Origin: JAZGDL01 sp036477795
GTDB lineage: Bacteria; Planctomycetota; Phycisphaerae; UBA1845
Assembly (NCBI GenBank): GCA_036477795.1
Contig: JAZGDL010000096.1
Coordinates: 1-7,305 of the forward strand
Direction of reading: 5' to 3'
DNA: 7,305 bases
Shown: positions 1-5,289 of the stretch, piece by piece
Layout of the letters: every line of letters begins with the position of its first letter
Numbering within the stretch: position 1 is the first letter of the stretch
Translations under genes and position numbers: made by a program
Notes under the pieces: generated by a model
Told to the model about the DNA's origin: nothing
Database searches by the model: none
What the model saw: the letters and a program-made list of their open reading frames with translations, nothing else

Positions 1-119
1 CTTTCCAGGCTGACCTCTCGCTCCACGCCCGGCCCGCCGGCCAGGACGGTAACGTCAAGCGTAGCTACCCGCGCCGCCGGCTGGATGTGTCCTGCAATAT
101 CCGTGGTCGTTGATGTCAT
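1..119 (-). CDS. ddl: D-alanine--D-alanine ligase, N-terminal 39 codons (gene runs off the window)
   Basis: Ddl is a cytoplasmic ATP-grasp enzyme that joins two D-Ala into the dipeptide that MurF adds to the peptidoglycan precursor. This frame is not long enough to stand out by itself. It starts with ATG at 119-117, preceded by a strong GAAGGAG, and reads through to the window edge. The visible protein begins MTSTTTDIAG, and residues 23-39 read VTVLAGGPGVEREVSLE. This matches the first strand and glycine-rich loop of Ddl (typically V-x-V-L-x-G-G-x-S-x-E-R-E-V-S-L), where the conserved Glu and Ser bind the first D-Ala. About 20 residues precede that block, slightly more than in many Ddl proteins. 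Ddl is normal after murB or murC in dcw clusters. The catalytic ATP-grasp part lies outside the window, so identity rests on this motif plus gene order. Confidence 0.88.
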   Translation of the reverse strand, partial: MTSTTTDIAGHIQPAARVATLDVTVLAGGPGVEREVSLE

Positions 120-129
120 TATTGTTGTG

Positions 130-136
130 CTCCTTC
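130..136 (-). promoter_or_regulatory. ribosome binding site of ddl
   Basis: On the minus strand the sequence GAAGGAG lies 10 nt upstream of the ddl ATG. It is the clearest Shine-Dalgarno sequence near this junction and fixes the ddl start. It begins only 4 nt after the foot of the large palindrome at 141-208, so folding of that RNA could affect access to it. Confidence 0.8.
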
Positions 137-140
137 ACAT

Positions 141-208
141 CTGTAGCGCCACCCCTCGTGGGTGGCGCCGCCTGGTGAACGCGCCACCCACAAGGGGTGG
201 CGCTACAG
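141..208. repeat. REPIN-like inverted repeat between murB and ddl
   Basis: Two 28-nt arms (141-168 and 181-208) are inverted copies separated by 12 nt. They differ at one position (C157 opposite A192), which becomes a G-U pair in the RNA of the operon strand, so the transcript can form an unbroken 28-bp stem. Each arm is itself a palindrome: on the plus strand the left arm is CT + GTAG at 143-146, which overlaps a 9-bp stem (GCGCCACCC at 146-154, loop CTCGT, GGGTGGCGC at 160-168). A GTAG head followed by an imperfect palindrome, present twice in inverted orientation, is the known architecture of REP sequences mobilised by RAYT transposases and of REP doublets (REPIN/BIME). Assignment to that class is by structure only. 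No transposase is in the window, and copy number in the genome is unknown. It starts 17 nt after the murB stop. Confidence 0.75.
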
Positions 209-225
209 TGCGCACCTTGATGCGG

Positions 226-1104
226 TCACCAGATGTCTATTTCCAATTCCAACTCCACGCCGCACCGACGCACTACCTCGTCGCGCACGTGATCGATCAC
301 CGCCCGGACGTGGGCGGCGGTGGCATGCGGTGCGGTGACGATGAAGTTGGCGTGCCTCGCCGAAACGGATGCCCCCCCGCGGGTGTATCCTTTCAGACCG
401 GCCTGATCGATCAGCGCCCCGGCTGACGCGCCGCCAGGATTCTTGAAGACGCACCCCGCGCTCCTGTCACCAAGCGGCTGAGCCCGCTTCTTCTCGGCCC
501 AATACTCTCTAAACCGTTGCATGGTCTGAACCGGATCGGACTGCACAAGACGCAAGGTGGCCCAGACCACGATACGCGCACCGATGTTCGACGAGCGGTA
601 CCCGAACAGCAACTCCTTGCGGTCCAGGGACACAACAGCCCCGCGCTCCGACACCGCGGTCACGCCTTCCACCACCTGGCCTAGTTCGCCGTGCCGACCA
701 CCGGCGTTCATCCGCACGGCGCCGCCGACGGTTCCGGGGATGCCGGCCATCGCTTCCAGACCGGACAGACCGCGGCGGGCGCACACGTGGGTCAGGTCCA
801 TAAGATCGACACCGCCGCCAGCGCGGACCAGGTGACCGTCAAAGTCCGTCGAGGTAAAGGCAGGCTCATCAAGCCGCACCACGACCCCGTCGAAACCGTC
901 GTCAGACACCAGAACGTTGGCCCCGGCCCCCAGAACTTTGTATGGGATTCCGTGATCCGCGGCGCGGCCCAACGTCTCGGCCAACTCCGTCTGCGAGCCG
1001 GGCGAGACCAGCCACCGCGCCGGTCCACCAACCCTGAACCATGTCAGCTCGGCGAGAGGGGCGAATTCTCTAAGCTTGCCGTTGAAGCCGTTCAACCAAT
1101 TCAT
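226..1104 (-). CDS. murB: UDP-N-acetylenolpyruvoylglucosamine reductase (MurB, short type)
   Basis: MurB is the cytoplasmic FAD enzyme that reduces UDP-GlcNAc-enolpyruvate to UDP-MurNAc with NADPH. The 292-residue product has the FAD-binding blocks LTWFRVGGPARWL (20-32), VLGAGANVLVSDDG (57-70) and GLSGLEAMAGIPGTVGGA (112-129, followed by VRMNAGG), then FGYRSSNIG (167-175) with the conserved Arg170. The C-terminal substrate domain has QPLGDRSAGCVFKNPGG (209-225), LIDQAGLKGY (231-240) and the HANFIV block (251-256). A Glu near the C-terminus, probably Glu288, fits the second catalytic acid. Cys218 occupies the position where the proton-donating Ser (E. coli Ser229) normally sits. The length fits the shorter type II form. 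The ATG at 1104 lies inside murC, so the genes overlap by 35 nt; only a weak GGA precedes it, suggesting coupled translation. No later ATG would keep the N-terminal domain. Confidence 0.96.
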   Translation of the reverse strand: MNWLNGFNGKLREFAPLAELTWFRVGGPARWLVSPGSQTELAETLGRAADHGIPYKVLGAGANVLVSDDGFDGVVVRLDEPAFTSTDFDGHLVRAGGGVDLMDLTHVCARRGLSGLEAMAGIPGTVGGAVRMNAGGRHGELGQVVEGVTAVSERGAVVSLDRKELLFGYRSSNIGARIVVWATLRLVQSDPVQTMQRFREYWAEKKRAQPLGDRSAGCVFKNPGGASAGALIDQAGLKGYTRGGASVSARHANFIVTAPHATAAHVRAVIDHVRDEVVRRCGVELELEIDIW

Positions 1105-2524
1105 CAGCCAGTTTCCACACGTCGCCGGCGCCCATGGTGATCACCAGGTCGTCGGGCGCCAGCCTGAACTCCAGAAACGTCGCGACGTCCTCGAGCTCGG
1201 GAATGTAATGCACATTCGTACCGTTGTCGCCGATGCGCGTCGCAAGCGTGCGCGCCCCGTTCCGGTCCACCTCCTGCTGAGTATCTCGCGATCCGTAAAC
1301 CCTGGGGATGATGACTTCATCCGCCAGGTCAAAGCTCTTGGCGAACTCATCCATCAGAATGCGCGTCCGCGAATGCTGATGTGGTTGAAAGACGACCCAC
1401 ACTCGTCTTGGGGCGAATCGATCGCGGGCGGCGGCCAGCGTCACACGAATCTCGGAGGGATGATGGGCATAGTCGTCGACCAGGTTGACTCCACAGCAGC
1501 AGCCGCGGTGGCTCATGCGGCGGTCCACCCCCTCGAAGCTGCACAGCCCCTCAGCCAGGGCCTCCCGGCTGGCGCCGACGTTCCAGGCCAGGGCGGTGGC
1601 GGCCAGGGCGTTGGTGACGTTGTGCCGACCGGCGATGGACAGCGAGGTTCTGAACAGATGCAGCGATTCATAGGTCACGTCAAAGGTGTAGCGCCCCCGG
1701 TCGATCTCCAGATTCACCGCCCGCCAGGTGGCGTCGGGCCCAAAGCCGAAGGTCTCCACACGTGCCGAGGCTCCACCGACGGCGCCGGCGGCGTGACGGT
1801 CCTCATGATCGGTCACTATCAGCCCGTCGGAGGCAACATTGCCGGCGAAGGCGGCGAAGGCCTCGCATATTTCGCCGATGTCCTTGTAGCAGTCCAGATG
1901 ATCGGCTTCGATGTTGAGGATGGCTGCACACTTGGGTCTCAGGTGCAGGAAGGAGCGGTCGAACTCGCAGGCTTCGACCACAAAATGCTGGCCCATGCCC
2001 ACACCCGAGCCGCCGCGGAGTTGGGGAACGTTCGCACCGATGATAAACGATGGATCGAGACCGGCGACGCGGAACAGGTGGGCGCAAAGGGCTGTCGTCG
2101 TGCTCTTTCCGTGGGTGCCGGCGATGGCCACTCCGGTGCGCAGTTGCATCAGCTCGCCGATGAGCTGGGCGTACTTGATGACCCGGCCACCAGAGGCGCG
2201 GGCAGCCCGCAGCTCCTCATTGGAATCAGGAACGGCGGCGCTGTACACCACCAGATCGGCACCGTCGGGGATGTTGGCGGCGCATTGCCCCAGATACACC
2301 TTCGCTCCGAAGTCGGTGAGCATGCCCAGGCCGGCAAAGGCTGCCCGGTCCGATCCGGTCACGGTCGCCCCGCATTGCATCAGCAACCGTGCCGCCGCAC
2401 GCATGCCGCAACCGCCCACGCCGATCATATGCACCTTCTTGCCGCCGAAGTCGATTTCGTAAAGGCGACGCTTGGGCCGCCGGCGTAGGGTTTGCGGTTT
2501 ATGAGTAACTTGAATCGTTTGCAT
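1070..2524 (-). CDS. murC: UDP-N-acetylmuramate--L-alanine ligase (MurC)
   Basis: MurC is the cytoplasmic ATP-dependent ligase that adds the first amino acid, usually L-Ala, to UDP-MurNAc. From the chosen start the protein has 484 residues, near the family norm. The UDP-binding domain has HMIGVGGCGM (32-41). The central ATPase domain has the P-loop AGTHGKSTTTA (135-145), EACEFDRSF (184-192) and NIEADHLD (204-211). The C-terminal domain has SIAGRHNVTNA (296-306), VDDYAHHPSEI (349-359) and FQPHQHSRT (379-387). The frame is open upstream to an ATG at 2641, but that would add 39 residues encoded by the intergenic hairpins. The ATG at 2524, preceded by GGAAAG, is preferred. About 30 residues, rich in Arg and Lys (QTLRRRPKRR), still precede the first motif, more than usual. 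A run of three Cys at 342-344 just before the DDYAHHP block is unusual. The gene overlaps murB at its 3' end. Confidence 0.97.
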   Translation of the reverse strand: MQTIQVTHKPQTLRRRPKRRLYEIDFGGKKVHMIGVGGCGMRAAARLLMQCGATVTGSDRAAFAGLGMLTDFGAKVYLGQCAANIPDGADLVVYSAAVPDSNEELRAARASGGRVIKYAQLIGELMQLRTGVAIAGTHGKSTTTALCAHLFRVAGLDPSFIIGANVPQLRGGSGVGMGQHFVVEACEFDRSFLHLRPKCAAILNIEADHLDCYKDIGEICEAFAAFAGNVASDGLIVTDHEDRHAAGAVGGASARVETFGFGPDATWRAVNLEIDRGRYTFDVTYESLHLFRTSLSIAGRHNVTNALAATALAWNVGASREALAEGLCSFEGVDRRMSHRGCCCGVNLVDDYAHHPSEIRVTLAAARDRFAPRRVWVVFQPHQHSRTRILMDEFAKSFDLADEVIIPRVYGSRDTQQEVDRNGARTLATRIGDNGTNVHYIPELEDVATFLEFRLAPDDLVITMGAGDVWKLADELVERLQRQA

Positions 2525-2571
2525 GTTCTTTCCGTGTGTTGCGAAATCGCGCCGCCAACAAGTGCTGGTGC

Positions 2572-2622
2572 GAGAATCCTTTCTCCCACCCATATGTGGG
2601 ACCGAGAAGGCATTCTCGGTCC
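2572..2622. repeat. hairpin cluster with a 10-bp perfect stem between murG and murC
   Basis: GGACCGAGAA at 2599-2608 and TTCTCGGTCC at 2613-2622 form a perfect 10-bp stem with a 4-nt loop. Next to it, CCCAC (2585-2589) and GTGGG (2596-2600) can pair, and GAGAA-TCCT-TTCTC at 2572-2585 is a further small palindrome. The outer GAGAA/TTCTC parts at 2572-2584 and 2605-2617 can also pair with each other (11 of 13 positions), so alternative folds compete. On the minus strand the stretch contains ATGGGTGGG, the same GGGTGG core as in the other two repeat regions. There is no U-tract, so it is not a textbook terminator. It lies 48-98 nt upstream of the murC ATG. Confidence 0.65.
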
Positions 2623-2626
2623 AGCG

Positions 2627-2652
2627 TTCCCGAGCGGGCACGCCGCCGGGAA
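2627..2652 (-). other. GC-rich hairpin directly after murG
   Basis: On the operon strand TTCCCG-GCGG at 2652-2643 pairs with CCGC-T-CGGGAA at 2637-2627: a 10-bp stem with one bulged base and a 5-nt loop. It starts 7 nt after the murG stop codon. No run of T follows. It may be an RNA-processing or 3'-end-stabilising structure, or a weak attenuator within the operon. Function is inferred from position only. Confidence 0.5.
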
Positions 2653-2659
2653 CTCCAGA

Positions 2660-3901
2660 CTAAGCCATCGCGTCTATGGGGGATTCAACGCTATTCCTGT
2701 CATCGTCTCGCGCTGCCTTTTCTCTCCAATTTCCGGACCCGGTTGATCCGCCGTTCAAAGTACTGCTGTCCATGACACCATTCGCGATCAAAGCCAACAC
2801 CACGCCGCTGATTCTTTCCGCCGCATCGGGCACGCCCAGCACGGCGGCGGCCCGGGCCATCTCTCCTCGTACTTGAGAGTCAATCATCACTCCGCGCAAC
2901 GCCGCAAAGAGCCTGGGAGCGTTGTCCGCCGCCGTGAGCCCATCTTCGACAAGCACCGCCGCACCCGCCTCGGTCAACACGGCTGCGTTGGCATACTGGT
3001 GTCGGTCACGGTGGTGCGGGTAGGGCATGATTACCGCCGGCAAGCCGCGGGCGGTGATCTCCGCCAGGGTCGATGCACCGGCCCGCGTGACCACCAGATC
3101 GGCGACGGCCAACGCCTCGGGCATATGCTCGGTGTAGTCCAACACCGTGGCGGCGAGTGAATGGGAAGCGTAAGCCATTCGCAGCCCATCCACGTCGGCG
3201 GTGCCGGCCAGGTGAAGGTACTGCCAGCCATCAATGCCCGCGAGGTCGCCCAGCGAGGCCGCGACGGCACGGTTGATGGAACGGGCACCTTGCGAGGCCC
3301 CGGTGACCAGCAACGTCTTTCTGGCGGCATCAAGATTGAAGCGGTGCAAGCCGGCTGTTCGCCGGGCATGGCTGAATTCCGGTCGAATCGGGCAGCCGGT
3401 GACCCGCACGCGGACTGACCGGGCGAAATACCGCTGCGTTTGCGGCCATTGGGCGAAAACCACGTCGCTCCGCGATGCCAGAAACCGATTGGCCTTACCG
3501 GGTATGGCATCGGGGTTCAGCAGAGCGGTAGTGATGCCGAGCTTGCGAGCAGCGTGAATCGCCGGACCGCTGCCGAAGCCGCCGCTGCCGATCACCACAT
3601 CGGGTCGGTCATTTTGGAATTCGGCGCGGCACCGTTTCAGCGACGCTCGCCAGGCGCCATAGAAGCGTGGCCAATCGCCCAGGGCCCGCGGCCACGGTTT
3701 CACCGGCTGGCTGACGATGACCGCGGACTGCTCATCGAACACATGGCGGATCAGCCGCTCATCGATAGGCCGGTCTGTTGTGAAGAACACAAAGCGTGCC
3801 CGCGGCTGCTTGCGCCGGATCTCCGCAGCCAGGCTGAGCATGGGGTACAGATGACCTCCGGTGCCGCCGCCGGCGAAGGCGATGTACGGTTGATGCATCA
3901 T
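2660..3901 (-). CDS. murG: UDP-N-acetylglucosamine--lipid I GlcNAc transferase (MurG)
   Basis: MurG is a GT-B glycosyltransferase on the inner face of the membrane that transfers GlcNAc from UDP-GlcNAc to lipid I, making lipid II. The 413-residue product starts with the glycine loop AFAGGGTGGHLYP (8-20). It has IGSGGFGSGPA (104-114), VTGCPIRPEF (167-176), the second glycine loop VTGASQGARSIN (199-210), and the UDP-GlcNAc block TRAGASTLAEITARGLP (272-288) with Glu281, followed by MPYPHHRDRHQYANA (292-306). Two points are odd. The usual HEQN block before P-G-x-x-N-R is LNPD (128-131). The last 40 or so residues form a Ser/Gly/Asp-rich tail beyond the family's usual length of about 355-370. The first ATG (3901) overlaps the ftsW stop as ATGA. 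The adjacent second ATG (3898) is spaced better from an AGGA in ftsW and may be the true start. Confidence 0.96.
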   Translation of the reverse strand: MMHQPYIAFAGGGTGGHLYPMLSLAAEIRRKQPRARFVFFTTDRPIDERLIRHVFDEQSAVIVSQPVKPWPRALGDWPRFYGAWRASLKRCRAEFQNDRPDVVIGSGGFGSGPAIHAARKLGITTALLNPDAIPGKANRFLASRSDVVFAQWPQTQRYFARSVRVRVTGCPIRPEFSHARRTAGLHRFNLDAARKTLLVTGASQGARSINRAVAASLGDLAGIDGWQYLHLAGTADVDGLRMAYASHSLAATVLDYTEHMPEALAVADLVVTRAGASTLAEITARGLPAVIMPYPHHRDRHQYANAAVLTEAGAAVLVEDGLTAADNAPRLFAALRGVMIDSQVRGEMARAAAVLGVPDAAERISGVVLALIANGVMDSSTLNGGSTGSGNWREKAARDDDRNSVESPIDAMA

Positions 3902-3906
3902 TTCCT
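3898..3906 (-). promoter_or_regulatory. ftsW-murG start/stop overlap with embedded ribosome site
   Basis: The minus strand reads AGGAA directly followed by ATGATG. TGA at 3900-3898 ends ftsW, while ATG codons begin at 3901 and 3898. AGGA is only 1 nt from the first ATG but 4 nt from the second, so the second is the better initiation codon. The arrangement implies that murG is translated by ribosomes finishing ftsW. Confidence 0.65.
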
Positions 3907-5106
3907 GAGAGCCTGTGTCAGCACCATTTTCTCGGGCGTCGCATCCCCTGGCGGCGCCGCGGCCACCACCGCCCGGCGCGGTACGCCGGCGAGCAAACCG
4001 ACGGCTACGCTAAAACACAACAGCCCGGAGCCGCCCGCGGAAACCAGCGGCAGGGGGATACCTTTGGTCGGGGCCACCGCGGTGACCACCGCGATGTTCA
4101 TCAAACCTTGAAGGGCGATCGTCACCGTGACTCCGAAGGCGAAAAGCTTTGCGAATCCGCCGTCTTCGCAGGGCGCCAGCATCATGGTACGCAGGCCCAG
4201 AAGCACGAGAACGACGAAGAACAGGATGACCACCACGCCTCCGAAAAAGCCGATCTCCTCGCAGATGATAGAAAAGACGAAATCGCTCCCGCTCTCCGGC
4301 AGGTAGCCGTACTTGGCCAATCCGGCGCCCAACCCGCGCCCGGCCCATCCGCCCGACGCGATGGCAGCCAGCGATTGCATCGGGTGGTAGCCGACACCGT
4401 GGGGGTCTTCCCAGATCCGCAAGAACCCCAGCAAACGCTCGATGCGATAAGGCTGCGAAACGATCATATAGATGAACGCGCCGACGGCGGGTATGGTCCA
4501 AGCCGCCATGGTGGACAATGGACAACCGCGAGCCATCAACATGAGACCGCCCACCACAGCTAACAGCACTGCGGTGCCGAAATCCTCCCGGCCGACCATG
4601 GCGCAAACAACGGCGATAGCCAACATGGGTATGGTGATATCCGGTACGCGATGTTGGCTCGCAGTGTTTCGGCGGCACAGCAACGCAGCCAGGAATACCA
4701 CCAGGGCAAGTTTGGCGACCTCGGACGGCTGAAATCGTACGGCTCCAAACGCAACCCAACGGTGCTTGCCGTGACTTTCGACGCCGACTCCGGGCACCCA
4801 AACACAAGCCAGCAGCACCACGACCACGAACAGCAAGACCACGGACGGCTGCAGCGCCAAACCCGGTCGCCATTGCAGAAGACCGGGACCAATGCGGGCG
4901 CAGACCAGCATCAGGACAAAGCCCGACCCCACGAACGCAGCCTGACGAATGAACGGCGTCTGCCAGGAGATGGATTCGACGATCGATTCCTCAAGGCTGG
5001 CGGCGGTGGAAGTGACCATCACGATTCCGATGGTCATGAGAGATGCCGCCACCAGCAGAAGTCCGGTGCTGAGCGAATCCAGTCGTGAACTCATTTGCCG
5101 CATCAT
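3898..5106 (-). CDS. ftsW: FtsW, SEDS-family septal peptidoglycan polymerase
   Basis: FtsW is a polytopic membrane protein that polymerises lipid II into glycan strands at the division septum, working with a class B PBP. The product (402 residues from the ATG at 5106) shows about ten hydrophobic segments. SEDS landmarks are KHRWVAFGAVRFQPSEVAKL (115-134), GREDFGTA (173-180), YRIERLLGF (220-228), GYHPMQSLAAIASGG (239-253), KYGYLPESGSDFVFSIICEE (265-284) with the conserved Asp275, and APTKGIPLPLVSAGGSGLL (345-363). PTKG-x-x-LP plus its place before murG separates it from RodA. SAGGS replaces the more common SYGGS. The frame is open back to an ATG at 5184, but that extension only translates a repeat unit. 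ATGs at 5106, 5103 and 5094 are all possible and none has a strong Shine-Dalgarno. In many clusters murD precedes ftsW; here mraY does. Confidence 0.95.
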   Translation of the reverse strand: MMRQMSSRLDSLSTGLLLVAASLMTIGIVMVTSTAASLEESIVESISWQTPFIRQAAFVGSGFVLMLVCARIGPGLLQWRPGLALQPSVVLLFVVVVLLACVWVPGVGVESHGKHRWVAFGAVRFQPSEVAKLALVVFLAALLCRRNTASQHRVPDITIPMLAIAVVCAMVGREDFGTAVLLAVVGGLMLMARGCPLSTMAAWTIPAVGAFIYMIVSQPYRIERLLGFLRIWEDPHGVGYHPMQSLAAIASGGWAGRGLGAGLAKYGYLPESGSDFVFSIICEEIGFFGGVVVILFFVVLVLLGLRTMMLAPCEDGGFAKLFAFGVTVTIALQGLMNIAVVTAVAPTKGIPLPLVSAGGSGLLCFSVAVGLLAGVPRRAVVAAAPPGDATPEKMVLTQALRK

Positions 5107-5141
5107 TGTTATCGTTGACCAGCGTCCGGAGCGGCCGATCC

Positions 5142-5200
5142 GGCGGGTGGCCCATGTCCTCTGGACATGGGGCGGGTGGCCCATGTCCTCTGGACATGGG
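5142..5200. repeat. tandem pair of 29-bp hairpin repeats upstream of ftsW
   Basis: Two identical 29-bp units (5142-5170 and 5171-5199) lie head to tail. On the plus strand each reads GGC, the core GGGTGG, then a 9-bp stem CCCATGTCC, loop TCT, and GGACATGGG (stems 5151-5159/5163-5171 and 5180-5188/5192-5200). Exact identity indicates recent duplication. The units lie in the mraY-ftsW gap, and the ftsW frame happens to stay open through part of them. They resemble mobile palindromic repeats of the REP type. Two units are far too few, and without a distinct spacer, to be a CRISPR array. Confidence 0.85.
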
Positions 5201-5245
5201 GGACGCGATGATATTCGCTCAAGTAAACCGTCCGACGATCATCGG

Positions 5246-5276
5246 CTACCCCACCTCCAAAGGAGGTGGGCCACCC
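5246..5276 (-). repeat. inverted, diverged copy of the GGGTGG hairpin unit
   Basis: Read on the minus strand from 5276, this starts GGGTGGCCCA like the tandem units. Its 9-bp stem is CCCACCTCC (5270-5262), loop TTT, GGAGGTGGG (5258-5250), followed by GTAG. Compared with the tandem units two adjacent stem pairs are changed on both sides (TG/CA to CC/GG), so pairing is preserved. It starts 13 nt after the mraY stop. Between it and the tandem pair lie about 45 nt with nothing recognisable. Confidence 0.75.
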
Positions 5277-5289
5277 ACTCATTTCCTTT

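Noticed and set aside
1076..2488. A 470-codon open frame on the plus strand opposite murC
   Set aside because: It is the complement of a GC-rich coding gene; its translation has no recognisable domain, while the minus strand carries every MurC motif.
2525..2641. N-terminal extension of MurC from an ATG at 2641
   Set aside because: The 39 extra residues come from the hairpin region and the family does not have them; the ATG at 2524 is better placed.
2599..2652. Rho-independent terminator after murG
   Set aside because: The stems are good, but no T-run follows either on the minus strand, and downstream genes belong to the same pathway and direction.
4010..4873. A 287-codon minus-strand frame inside ftsW
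   Set aside because: Out-of-frame reading of ftsW; the ftsW frame holds all SEDS motifs.
5107..5184. N-terminal extension of FtsW from an ATG at 5184
   Set aside because: The extra 26 residues are encoded by a repeat unit and do not resemble FtsW; the ATG lies inside the second tandem copy.
5142..5276. Possible CRISPR array
   Set aside because: Only two identical units in direct contact with no spacer, plus one inverted copy; no cas genes.
5109..5282. A 57-codon minus-strand frame (ATG at 5282, TAA at 5111-5109) filling the mraY-ftsW gap, with AGGA just before its ATG
   Set aside because: Much of it translates the palindromic repeat units and the purine stretch is too close to the ATG. It looks like a chance frame, although its end only 2 nt before the ftsW ATG means it could serve as a leader frame.
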